64,000 nt of DNA. Origin: Xanthobacter oligotrophicus. Lineage in GTDB: Bacteria; Pseudomonadota; Alphaproteobacteria; Rhizobiales; Xanthobacteraceae. The position numbers and the translations under genes are program-made. Shown piece after piece: positions 51,101-58,404 of the stretch. Below the pieces are notes generated by a model. It was not told where the DNA came from and searched no databases. It was given only the letters and a program-made list of their open reading frames with translations. Positions within the stretch are counted from its first letter, which is position 1. Every line of letters begins with the position of its first letter. Where the stretch lies: positions 310,001-374,000 of the forward strand of contig NZ_VTTL01000001.1 in the NCBI RefSeq assembly GCF_008364685.1. The letters run 5' to 3'.

Positions 51101-52454
51101 GATGCTGCTGTTGCTGGTCGCTCCCTCACGGGAGCGCGGATCGAAACAAGAACGGGCGTGGCCATCTGTTCTTCGGGCCTGGTCGCTCCCTCACGGGAGC
51201 GCGGATCGAAACCGGCATAACTCAGGGCCTCTGCTCTATCAGCAAATGTCGCTCCCTCACGGGAGCGCGGATCGAAACGTGAAGCGCCTGAACGCGGGCG
51301 ACTACGGCGCGGTGGTCGCTCCCTCACGGGAGCGCGGATCGAAACGGAGCAGGGCCATGAGCATCACGGGCACATTGAAGTCGCTCCCTCACGGGAGCGC
51401 GGATCGAAACGCCTCGATCTTGCGGGCGCCGTGCTGGATCGTGGTGTCGCTCCCTCACGGGAGCGCGGATCGAAACGAGGTGCTCTCGGGCTCGATCATC
51501 GGCGGATAGCGTCGCTCCCTCACGGGAGCGCGGATCGAAACTACGGCGAGCCGGGGGTGGTCGAGGATTTGGCCGTCGCTCCCTCACGGGAGCGCGGATC
51601 GAAACCCGCACCGCGATGAGGGCTGCGGCCGGGTCGTGGTCGCTCCCTCACGGGAGCGCGGATCGAAACGTTTTCCCCGGCCCCGAACCTGTGACCCCCG
51701 CCATGTCGCTCCCTCACGGGAGCGCGGATCGAAACGCGATCAGGGTCGCAATTTTATGGCGACGGGCGCGTCGCTCCCTCACGGGAGCGCGGATCGAAAC
51801 GACGGAAACCGTAAATCAGCGGATGGCGCATTGGTCGCTCCCTCACGGGAGCGCGGATCGAAACTCCGACATCTGCGGCGGCCTTGCCGTCCTCGCCAGG
51901 TCGCTCCCTCACGGGAGCGCGGATCGAAACGCTTTGACCGAGGACCAGAAGACGACGGTGGCAGGTCGCTCCCTCACGGGAGCGCGGATCGAAACCATAT
52001 GGAACTAACCCGTCTTGTGGACGGGGTGCGTCGCTCCCTCACGGGAGCGCGGATCGAAACACATGAAGTGGATCGCGAAGGGGTACGGCGAAGTGGTCGC
52101 TCCCTCACGGGAGCGCGGATCGAAACAGCCTCACGGACGGCGCGACGGTCGGTCAGGCTCGTCGCTCCCTCACGGGAGCGCGGATCGAAACACAGTCTGT
52201 TTTTGGGCGAGCATGAAGACGGCCTGCGTCGCTCCCTCACGGGAGCGCGGATCGAAACCTCACCAAGGACCCGGAGTGGCACGGCCCGGATGGTCGCTCC
52301 CTCACGGGAGCGCGGATCGAAACGCCAAGATCGTCGCCGTGGTCATCAAGGCGGCCTCGTCGCTCCCTCACGGGAGCGCGGATCGAAACATGAGCACCGT
52401 CGTCCGGTACAACAACAATGGTGGTCGCTCCCTCATGGGAGCGCGGAGCGCGCT
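48183..52454 (+). CRISPR. Type I-C CRISPR array, 66 repeats / 65 spacers
   Basis: 31-nt repeats start GTCGCTCCC and end GGATCGAAAC. An internal CGCTCCC-TCAC-GGGAGCG hairpin and the GGATCGAAAC 3' handle are typical of subtype I-C. Period is 64-68 nt, with spacers of ~33-37 nt. By counting starts from 48183 to 52424 I find 66 repeats, all apparently identical except the last, which has C-to-T in the loop-side TCAC and a lost 3' handle (GAGCGCGCT). The degenerate repeat marks the trailer, so transcription runs plus, opposite to the cas genes. No two spacers looked alike. Confidence 0.97.
52424..52454 (+). repeat. Degenerate terminal CRISPR repeat abutting cas2
   Basis: The last repeat keeps GTCGCTCCCTCA then TGGGAGCGCGGA and loses the GATCGAAAC end. 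It ends at 52454, and the cas2 stop codon (minus strand) begins at 52455, so there is no leader or spacer DNA between array and cas2. Confidence 0.9.
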
Positions 52455-52745
52455 CTAGAACACCAGGGGGCCGTCCAGGTCCAGCGACGGCTTTGCCCCC
52501 ACGTGTTCGACCCGCCGGCGCCCGTCGGCACCGAGACGGTAGAAGCGCAGGCTGTCTGCGGCGGGATCGATCTCGCTGACGAGGCGCGCGCGCAGGGCGG
52601 TCCACTGGGCCGGATCCACCTCGCATTCAAAGACCGAGTTCTGGACCCGCTGGCCGAAGTCGAGACAGGCGCGGGCCACGCGTCGCAACCGGCGGCGGCC
52701 GGCGCGATCCTCGGTGCTTACGTCATAGGTGACCAGCATCAGCAT
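52455..52745 (-). CDS. cas2: CRISPR adaptation protein Cas2
   Basis: 96 aa. 'MLMLVTYDVSTEDRAGRRRLRRVARACLDFGQRVQNSVFECEV' is the ferredoxin-like Cas2 fold, with the conserved Asp8 of 'YDVS'. Subtype I-C form. Dimer bridge of the Cas1-Cas2 integrase. It is the last gene of the cas operon and is read convergently toward the array; the stop codon touches the last repeat. Confidence 0.96.
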   Translation of the reverse strand: MLMLVTYDVSTEDRAGRRRLRRVARACLDFGQRVQNSVFECEVDPAQWTALRARLVSEIDPAADSLRFYRLGADGRRRVEHVGAKPSLDLDGPLVF

Positions 52746-52751
52746 GGCAGC

Positions 52752-53792
52752 TCACTTCCAGATGAAGCCCGGATAGCCGTCGAGGTCGCCGCGCATGTGG
52801 CGGGCCAGAAGCTGCGCCTGCACATGCGCAAGAAGGCCGAAGGGCAGGTCCTCGCCGAGGAAGGGATGGCGCAGCGTATCGCGCTTGCGCTCCTGCCAGG
52901 CCACCAGCACCGCCCTGCGGGCATCATCGGCGAGGCGCACGCCGCCGGCTTCCTCCATCACGAAGTCGGACGGGGCGAGCTGGCGGCGGTTGACGAGGCT
53001 CAGGGCCAGGCGATCGGCGAGCACCGGGCGCAGTTCTTCCATCAGGTCAAGGGCGAGGCTCGCCCGGCCGGGCCGGTCGGCGTGCAGCAGGCCCACCTGC
53101 GGGTCCAGGCCATGGGCCTCCAGCGCCGAGCGGCAATCATGGCCCAACATGGCATAGAGGAAGGACAAGAGTGCATTCATGCGGTCGAGGGGCGGGCGGC
53201 GGGAGCGACCGGAAAAGGCGAAGGCCGGTTCGCCACCGCGCACCAGATGGTTGAACACGCCGAAATAAATGCTGGCGGCCTCGCCTTCGAGCCCACGCAG
53301 GATCGCCACATCGCCGGCGGCGAGGGTGCGACGCGCAATGTCGGTGAGGCGCTCGTCCGCGGCGCGAAGGGCCGCCAGGGCGTCCTCGGCCAGGGTGCCG
53401 GCGTGGTCGCGCACCGCGCGCCGCACCACGGTGCGCTGGTTCGCGGTCTTGGCCGCAACGATGCCGCGCACGATGGGCACCGTGCGCGCCGCGTCGTCCG
53501 CGAGGCGATATTGCGCCCGGCGCAGGAGCACGTTGCCGGTGCGCCGGCCTTCCACGCGGGCGAGGAAGCGCCCGTTGGGCTCCAGGTGGGATACGGTGAT
53601 GCCGGCTTCGGCGCAGGCGGCGAGCAGGGCGGGCGAGGCGCCGGGCCGGCCGAAGGTGACGACCCCTTCGATCATGTGGAGGGGCGCGCGGCCGCGCTCG
53701 ACGCCCTCCACTTCCACCACCAGGTTTTCGCCGTCCTTGCGCAACCAGGCGGCCTCGGCCGTCACATAGATGGTGTTCAGCATCCGGCGCAT
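52752..53792 (-). CDS. cas1: CRISPR integrase Cas1 (type I-C)
   Basis: 346 aa from 'MRRMLNTIYVT', the usual I-C start. The metal-binding triad is present: Glu169 ('GLEGEAASIYF'), His237 ('GLLHADRPGR') and Asp249 ('ALDLMEELRP'). Inserts new spacers with Cas2; active-site intactness suggests the locus can still acquire. 6 nt before cas2. Confidence 0.96.
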   Translation of the reverse strand: MRRMLNTIYVTAEAAWLRKDGENLVVEVEGVERGRAPLHMIEGVVTFGRPGASPALLAACAEAGITVSHLEPNGRFLARVEGRRTGNVLLRRAQYRLADDAARTVPIVRGIVAAKTANQRTVVRRAVRDHAGTLAEDALAALRAADERLTDIARRTLAAGDVAILRGLEGEAASIYFGVFNHLVRGGEPAFAFSGRSRRPPLDRMNALLSFLYAMLGHDCRSALEAHGLDPQVGLLHADRPGRASLALDLMEELRPVLADRLALSLVNRRQLAPSDFVMEEAGGVRLADDARRAVLVAWQERKRDTLRHPFLGEDLPFGLLAHVQAQLLARHMRGDLDGYPGFIWK

Positions 53793-53903
53793 GGGCGCTC
53801 CGTCAGGCCGGCCGCCCCTGGCCGGCGGCGAGATGGTTTTTTCCAAGACCCAGCGCGGGGCTGGGGCGAACGGCCCATGAGGCAAGCTCATCGGCCGTTG
53901 GTG

Positions 53904-54590
53904 TCAGTCCCCGATCTGGCGTGACAGCCAGCCGAGGACGGAGGGCGGTTGCGACAGGCTGTCCGGCGCGCACAGGGATTGAAGGGAGCATCGGCGGCAG
54001 GCGGGCATGGCGACCGGCGCGGGCGTGCGACCGGCCGCGATCATGGCCCGCGCCTCGGCTGCGACGCGGGCGGTGAGCGCGCGCAGCTCCGCGTCGAACA
54101 CCACCGGATGGCGCCGCCGCGGCTGGCCGTAGAACAGGGCCCCGTCCGGGACCTCAATGCCGAACATCTCTTCCAGGCAGATGGCCTGGGCGCACAGCTG
54201 CACCTCGTCCGCCCGATGGGCCTTGGGCTTGCCCCGCTTGTATTCCACCGGAAAGGGACGCCCGGCGCCCCCCTCCCCTTTTCCGGCGTCCTTGCCTGCG
54301 CCCAGAAACTCCACCACGTCCGCCTTGCCCGAGACCCCGAGCGCGAAGGAGCGCAAGGCGAGGCCCCGGGCGATACGAACGCCCGGACGCTTCTCGCCGC
54401 GGCCGCCGTCCGCCTTCTCATGCAGCAGGCGCCCTTCCGCCGTGGCCGCGTCCTCCGCCCAGAGCTGCTCCACATGGATGAGCGCGCACTGGCGCGGGCA
54501 GAACAGATAGTGCTGAAGCGCCGAAAGCGGGATCAGCGCGTCCTCCGCGGCAGCGTCAGGAGGCGGGACGGCTGGGAGCTGGACGGCCAT
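53904..54590 (-). CDS. cas4: Cas4 RecB-like nuclease
   Basis: 228 aa. N-terminal Cys31 and Cys35 ('LFCPRQC') and the C-terminal 'ACRRCSLQSLC' cysteines form the Fe-S cluster. The RecB nuclease motif is in 'FPVEYKRGKPK', with 'DEVQLCAQAICLEE' as motif III. In I-C systems Cas4 trims prespacers and sets the PAM during adaptation. A ~110-nt gap separates it from cas1. Confidence 0.95.
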   Translation of the reverse strand: MAVQLPAVPPPDAAAEDALIPLSALQHYLFCPRQCALIHVEQLWAEDAATAEGRLLHEKADGGRGEKRPGVRIARGLALRSFALGVSGKADVVEFLGAGKDAGKGEGGAGRPFPVEYKRGKPKAHRADEVQLCAQAICLEEMFGIEVPDGALFYGQPRRRHPVVFDAELRALTARVAAEARAMIAAGRTPAPVAMPACRRCSLQSLCAPDSLSQPPSVLGWLSRQIGD

Positions 54591-54599
54591 GGATGCCCC

Positions 54600-55529
54600 T
54601 CACCGCTCGATGATCTCCACCCCCGCCGGCAGCCCCTCGCGGTCGATGGTGATGGCATAGTCCTCGAAGGCGCGGGCGGGCGGCCAGTTGTCGGTGGCCT
54701 CGTCGTCCACGGCGTGCTGCGATCCCTTGTGCACGCGCCAGGTCTTCACCCGCGCGAACAGGTCCTGCGCCTTGGCATTGCCAAGGGCGGAGGCGTGGCG
54801 GAAGACGATCAGCTTGCGCGTTGACATCTCGCCGCGGGATGCGGAATGGTCGTGCTCGAACATGTCGTCGAGCGCCTCGAACAGCAGTTCGAGGTCGGCG
54901 TCCGAGAAGCCCGTGCCCTTGGCCGGATGGGAAGCGAGCGGGGCCGAGACGAAGCCGTGGGCGCGATAGAGACCGTAGGGCACGATGTGCTTGCGGCCCA
55001 TGGTGCGCCCGCCCTTGGCCTCGGCATCCGCTTCGGTCGTAGCGGCGAGGCGGGTGATGGAGACTTCGAGCGGCAGCACCGGCTCCACCGAGCGGGCGAA
55101 GGCGATCTGGACCGGCCCGCGCACCTGGCCGCAGTTCACGCCGGTGGTCATCACCGCGCCGAAGGTGCGGATGTCCCAGAAATTGGCGCACATCCAGCGG
55201 GTCAGCGCCTGCGCCTTGTCGGCCTCCTTCGGCCCCTTCTTCAGGTCTTCGGCCTTGGTGACATCGGGCATCAGCGCGGACCAGGCCCGCTTGTGCTCGG
55301 TGTTGAGGGTGGCGCCGTCCCGCATGTAGATTTCATGTCCCGGCTGGTCGTCCTTCGCCAGCGCCACGTAATTGCGGATCTTGCGCTTCAGGCAGACGTC
55401 GGAGACGAGGCCCAGATTGGTCTCGGGGTCGAGGCGCGGCAGGTTGCCGGCATCGGGATCGCCGTTGGGATTGCCGTTCGTGACATCGAAATAGAGCACG
55501 AATTCGTGCCGGCGCGTCAGCGCGGTCAT
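54600..55529 (-). CDS. cas7: Cascade backbone protein Cas7 (Csd2)
   Basis: 309 aa. 'RRHEFVLYFDVTNGNPNGDPDAGNLPRLDPETNLGLVSDVCLKRKIRNYVAL' is the Cas7/Csd2 signature (RRM fold with GNPNGDP loop), and 'FGAVMTTGVNCGQVRGPVQI' follows. Several copies coat the crRNA spacer and kink it every sixth base. 2 nt after cas8c, 9 nt before cas4. Confidence 0.96.
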   Translation of the reverse strand: MTALTRRHEFVLYFDVTNGNPNGDPDAGNLPRLDPETNLGLVSDVCLKRKIRNYVALAKDDQPGHEIYMRDGATLNTEHKRAWSALMPDVTKAEDLKKGPKEADKAQALTRWMCANFWDIRTFGAVMTTGVNCGQVRGPVQIAFARSVEPVLPLEVSITRLAATTEADAEAKGGRTMGRKHIVPYGLYRAHGFVSAPLASHPAKGTGFSDADLELLFEALDDMFEHDHSASRGEMSTRKLIVFRHASALGNAKAQDLFARVKTWRVHKGSQHAVDDEATDNWPPARAFEDYAITIDREGLPAGVEIIER

Positions 55530-55531
55530 GG

Positions 55532-57358
55532 TCAGTCTTCCCCGTTGGTGTCGGCGGCGATGGCCTCGATCTCGGCAGCGGCGGCCGGCGTCGCGGAATG
55601 GCCCCGGCGCTGGTGGTAGTAGCCGAGCACGAAGCGGCCCTGCGCCTCCAGCTTCAGCGCCCGCGGCAGGTGGCCGGGCAGGCGGTTGGTGATCTCCTCG
55701 ATCTCCCGTTCCAGCCAGCCGCCCTTGCGCTCCTTGCGCAGCTTGCCGAGATGGTTCTGCACCCCCCGCAGCAGCAGCGGGAAGACGCTGGCGGGGGTTG
55801 CCGACGCGGCGCCGAAATAGCGGTCGCGGATGGTGGCGTTGACCCTGCCGAGGGCAAGGTACTGGGCCGTCTCCATCGCCGCGAACAGCCGGCCCAATTG
55901 GTAGGCCTCGCTTGGATTTTCCCTATCGAGACTCACAGGTGGATCCTCCGGGATCTGCGTGTCATGGGCCGGCTCGGAACCGGCGGCAGCGTCTTTGCCG
56001 CGCGCGCGGCGCCGGACGGCTTTCTCACGCGCAAGCACGGCCTTGATGGCCGCCGCGTGCCAGCCGCTGCCGGGATCATCGCCCGCCCGCAGCCGTCCGA
56101 TGGTGGCGGCGAGCCAAGTGCGCGGATAAGGCGTGCCGGACAGCACCGCGCGCGCCAGTTCCCCGGCGAGCAAGGGCGGGATGTTGTCGAACTTCTCCTG
56201 CAGCGCCGTGGTCTTCACCAGCAGGCGCTGGATCGACGGCGGGGTGCGCCACGGCACGGGCTCGATGGACAGATGCGCGTGATGCTCCGCGAGGCGCTCG
56301 ACGAAGGCGGAGAAGTCGTCGGTGAGCCAGAAGCGCACGGACAGGCGCGCCGCGTTGGGCGCGAGGCCCAGCACGTGGAAGCGCGTGCCCGGCTGCACCT
56401 GCGGGAAGGCGTCCACGGTCGGCCGGCCCTTGGCCAGAAGGGCGAGGGCATCGCGCACTTTCGCCGCCTCGGTCTCGTCGCCGGGCGGCTCGAACAGCGA
56501 GAAGATGGCGTCTTCCGCAGCCGCGGCAGAGGCCTCCCCGACGCCGGACGCATCGGCCCAGAAGACCACGGTGGCATCGCCGATCTTGATCCGGTTGCCG
56601 GACGCGGCGCGGTCGAGCAGCCGGTTGAGGGCCTCGCCGTAGCGGAAGGCCGCCTCCTGCGAGGTCGGGGCGTTGTCGCCCTGCTCCTTGCCGTAGGAGG
56701 TGAAGGCATCGAGGTTGAACGAGACCAGCGCGGCCCCGGAGGACTGGGCGCCATCCACGCCCTTGATGCTGGGATGCAGGCGCTGCGCGGCCGCCCGCTG
56801 GCCGGTCACCAGACAGAACGCCTGCGCTTCCCCCGCCGCTGGCGGCCCCGCGAGAAGCGCCTTCGCCGCCGGCCGCTCGTGCAGGAAACGATGCTCTCCC
56901 TTCAGCCGAAACACGATGTTGGCGTCCAGCATCTCCGGGGTGAACGGGTCCGCGTCGAAGCGCGCGGGATCCCACCCCTCCAGGAAGCGGCCGAGGGCTT
57001 GGAGGCCGGCATCATTGCCGCCGGCGACAAGCTCCAGGTGCCGCGCCTTGAAGGCCGCATGCTCCTGCGCCGTGCGCTTGCCTTCCGCAGCCGTGCGCCC
57101 CAGCACATAGGCCGTCTTGTCCCAGAACAGGTTGGGCTGGATGCCGGCAGTGCGCTTCACCGCCGCCGGCACGCCCAAGAGGCGCGGCACCGCCTTCTTC
57201 CCCTTCGCCTCGCGCAGATCCAGCACGGCCGACGGCTCGCCGCTCTCCGACAGCTCGATGACGAAGCTGATCTTCTCGCGGGAGAAGCCGGGCGCCTCCA
57301 CTTCCCCGCGCTCGGCCATGCGGCCGTAATAGGCGTTCAGCGCCTGCAGGATGGTCAC
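55532..57358 (-). CDS. cas8c: Cascade large subunit Cas8c (Csd1)
   Basis: 608 aa from a GTG that overlaps the cas5 stop (GTGA). Begins 'ILQALNAYYGRMAERGEVEAPGFSREKISFVIELSESGEP'. Conserved Csd1 segments include 'NLFWDKTAYVLGRT' and 'FNLDAFTSYGKEQGDNAPTSQEAAFRYGEALNRLL'. Recognises the PAM (TTC in known I-C systems); in I-C an internal start also makes the Cas11 small subunit, which may hold here. Confidence 0.94.
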   Translation of the reverse strand: MTILQALNAYYGRMAERGEVEAPGFSREKISFVIELSESGEPSAVLDLREAKGKKAVPRLLGVPAAVKRTAGIQPNLFWDKTAYVLGRTAAEGKRTAQEHAAFKARHLELVAGGNDAGLQALGRFLEGWDPARFDADPFTPEMLDANIVFRLKGEHRFLHERPAAKALLAGPPAAGEAQAFCLVTGQRAAAQRLHPSIKGVDGAQSSGAALVSFNLDAFTSYGKEQGDNAPTSQEAAFRYGEALNRLLDRAASGNRIKIGDATVVFWADASGVGEASAAAAEDAIFSLFEPPGDETEAAKVRDALALLAKGRPTVDAFPQVQPGTRFHVLGLAPNAARLSVRFWLTDDFSAFVERLAEHHAHLSIEPVPWRTPPSIQRLLVKTTALQEKFDNIPPLLAGELARAVLSGTPYPRTWLAATIGRLRAGDDPGSGWHAAAIKAVLAREKAVRRRARGKDAAAGSEPAHDTQIPEDPPVSLDRENPSEAYQLGRLFAAMETAQYLALGRVNATIRDRYFGAASATPASVFPLLLRGVQNHLGKLRKERKGGWLEREIEEITNRLPGHLPRALKLEAQGRFVLGYYHQRRGHSATPAAAAEIEAIAADTNGED

Positions 57359-58032
57359 TGCGCCAGCCCCTCGGCAAGGCCGGCCCTTACGTCCAGGACG
57401 CCGTCCGTCAGGCGCGCGCGGAAGAAGCGGGAGGTCTTGTCGTTGGCGAAATCGATGTCGTGCAGCATCCAGCCCAGGTCCCGGTTCTTCTGGTCGTCCG
57501 GCAGCCGGCTGTCGGGCAAAGGCGCGCCTTCCGGGAGGAGATCGAAATCGGCGGCGAATTCCCGCGTGCCGAGGCAGGGGCGATGGAAGCACTGGCCCGC
57601 CTCCGCCCGCCGGTTGAACATGGAGAGGTGCTTGGCCGGCGTATCGTCGGCCCCGGCCCTGCCGGTCAGCTCGAAATGGGCCTCGATCACATAGTCCACA
57701 TCCACCAGCAGGGTGGTCGCCCGTTGCTGGCGATTGTCCTCCACCACAAGGCCCAGGCCCGCCGTGGTGCCCGCGCGCATGGCGCGTTCGGCGAGGCTGG
57801 CGCTGGCCTTGGCCCCCACCTCGTTGCGGCGGAAGGACTGGAAGCGGATGGGCTCCAGAACGTGGATGCGGTCCACCACCCACAGGATGGCCGGCTTCCA
57901 GTGGATAGCCTCCAGGATGCCCCGGGCGGCGGAAGGGGTCATCACGTCATAAGAGACGCGTTCAACCTTCATCTCCGGTCTGGTGAAGCAGGCACGCGGT
58001 CCCCACACCCGCAGCCGGACGCCATAGGACAT
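57355..58032 (-). CDS. cas5: Cas5c (Cas5d) crRNA-processing endonuclease
   Basis: 225 aa from 'MSYGVRLRVWGPRACFTRPEMKVERVSYDVMTPSAARGILEAIHW'. Type I-C lacks Cas6, and Cas5c cuts the repeat below its hairpin and stays on the 5' handle; the family's Tyr/Lys/His-containing catalytic region is in this N-terminal part. First gene after the 367-bp gap that follows cas3. Confidence 0.95.
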   Translation of the reverse strand: MSYGVRLRVWGPRACFTRPEMKVERVSYDVMTPSAARGILEAIHWKPAILWVVDRIHVLEPIRFQSFRRNEVGAKASASLAERAMRAGTTAGLGLVVEDNRQQRATTLLVDVDYVIEAHFELTGRAGADDTPAKHLSMFNRRAEAGQCFHRPCLGTREFAADFDLLPEGAPLPDSRLPDDQKNRDLGWMLHDIDFANDKTSRFFRARLTDGVLDVRAGLAEGLAQ

Positions 58033-58116
58033 CGGATCCCCCCGAATCGCCACAACCAGAAGTGCATCACATCAGATGAAACACCTCACCTCAACTCTCG
58101 CTGCGGCATCCGCACA

Positions 58117-58147
58117 GAAAAGCTGCCGAACCCGAGGGTCCGGCAGC
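58117..58147 (-). terminator. Rho-independent terminator in the cas3-cas5 gap
   Basis: On the minus strand GCTGCCG-G-ACCC, loop TCG, GGGT-T-CGGCAGC then TTTTCTG: a ~11-bp stem with a T-tract. It ends the CRISPR-resembling RNA just upstream of cas5. Confidence 0.8.
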
Positions 58148-58173
58148 CATTCTTCATGCAGCCATTCTTCATA
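58144..58173 (-). repeat. 15-bp tandem duplication inside the spacer-like tail
   Basis: ATGAAGAATGGCTGC occurs twice in direct succession on the minus strand, between the seed part of the tail and the terminator. It lengthens the tail to 46 nt; no second repeat-like element is present. Confidence 0.8.
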
Positions 58174-58353
58174 TCGATAGCCACTCCAACTAGGTTTCGA
58201 TCCACGCCATACGGCGACTACGTTATTATTGGCTCCCATTCGACTTCGACATAAAACCAGCCCGCCGACACTCGCAAACGCCAAGATCGACGCTTTCGCA
58301 TCTCAGCCTCCATCCTGCCAACGCACCCAGAAAGCCCTATTGCGGCGAAGCTG

Positions 58354-58390
58354 TCAATGCATTTTCTTCCTAGTAGTTGTTGCTATATGT
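58354..58390 (-). other. Possible CreT-like mini-ORF and promoter
   Basis: On the minus strand a TATAGC -10-like element (58387-58382) is followed by AGGAAG (58371-58366), three A residues and ATG CAT TGA (58362-58354): a good Shine-Dalgarno before a two-codon ORF. Known CreT toxins are tiny RNAs with a strong ribosome site and a minimal reading frame, repressed by the CreA guide. Here the frame has no rare-codon run, so toxicity is speculative; the site might instead be a promoter for cas5-cas2. Confidence 0.35.
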
Positions 58391-58404
58391 GTATTCTCCC
58401 TACG
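58367..58404 (+). promoter_or_regulatory. Predicted Cascade target of the CRISPR-resembling RNA
   Basis: TTC (58367-58369, the I-C PAM) followed from 58370 by CTAGTAGTTGTTGCTAT. Compared with the guide tail, 13 of the first 17 positions match; mismatches are 6, 8, 9 and 12, of which 6 and 12 are the bases flipped out in type I guides. Matching fades after 17. The PAM overlaps the AGGAAG ribosome site, and the protospacer covers the -10-like element and reaches the cas3 stop codon. Confidence 0.65.

Larger units (their letters stand above)
58117..58218 (-). ncRNA. CRISPR-resembling guide RNA (CreA/CreR-like), solitary degenerate I-C repeat plus spacer-like tail
   Basis: 58218-58194 (minus) is a 25-nt repeat variant: it starts GTCGCC, forms a 4-bp CGCC-GTAT-GGCG hairpin and ends TGGATCGAAAC, sharing the 5' GTCGC and the 10-nt GGATCGAAAC handle with the array. 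A 46-nt spacer-like tail starting CTAGTTGGAGTGGCTAT follows, then the terminator. Upstream AATAAT (58230-58225) is placed to start transcription at the repeat; the -35 is weak. The tail matches the region next to cas3 (see the target site). CreA/CreR RNAs in type I systems have this design. Confidence 0.7.

Noticed and set aside
48154-52458. Long open frames across the array on both strands encoding repeated SLPHGSADRN / VSIRAPVRER peptides
   Set aside because: They are translations of the CRISPR repeat; no start signals or protein-like composition outside the repeat.
52455-52752. Leader on the cas2 side of the array
   Set aside because: No non-coding DNA exists there; the last repeat touches the cas2 stop and is degenerate, as at a trailer end.
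58352-58357. Consensus TTGACA on the minus strand in the cas3-cas5 gap as a cas5 promoter
   Set aside because: No acceptable -10 element 16-18 nt downstream; left open but not annotated.
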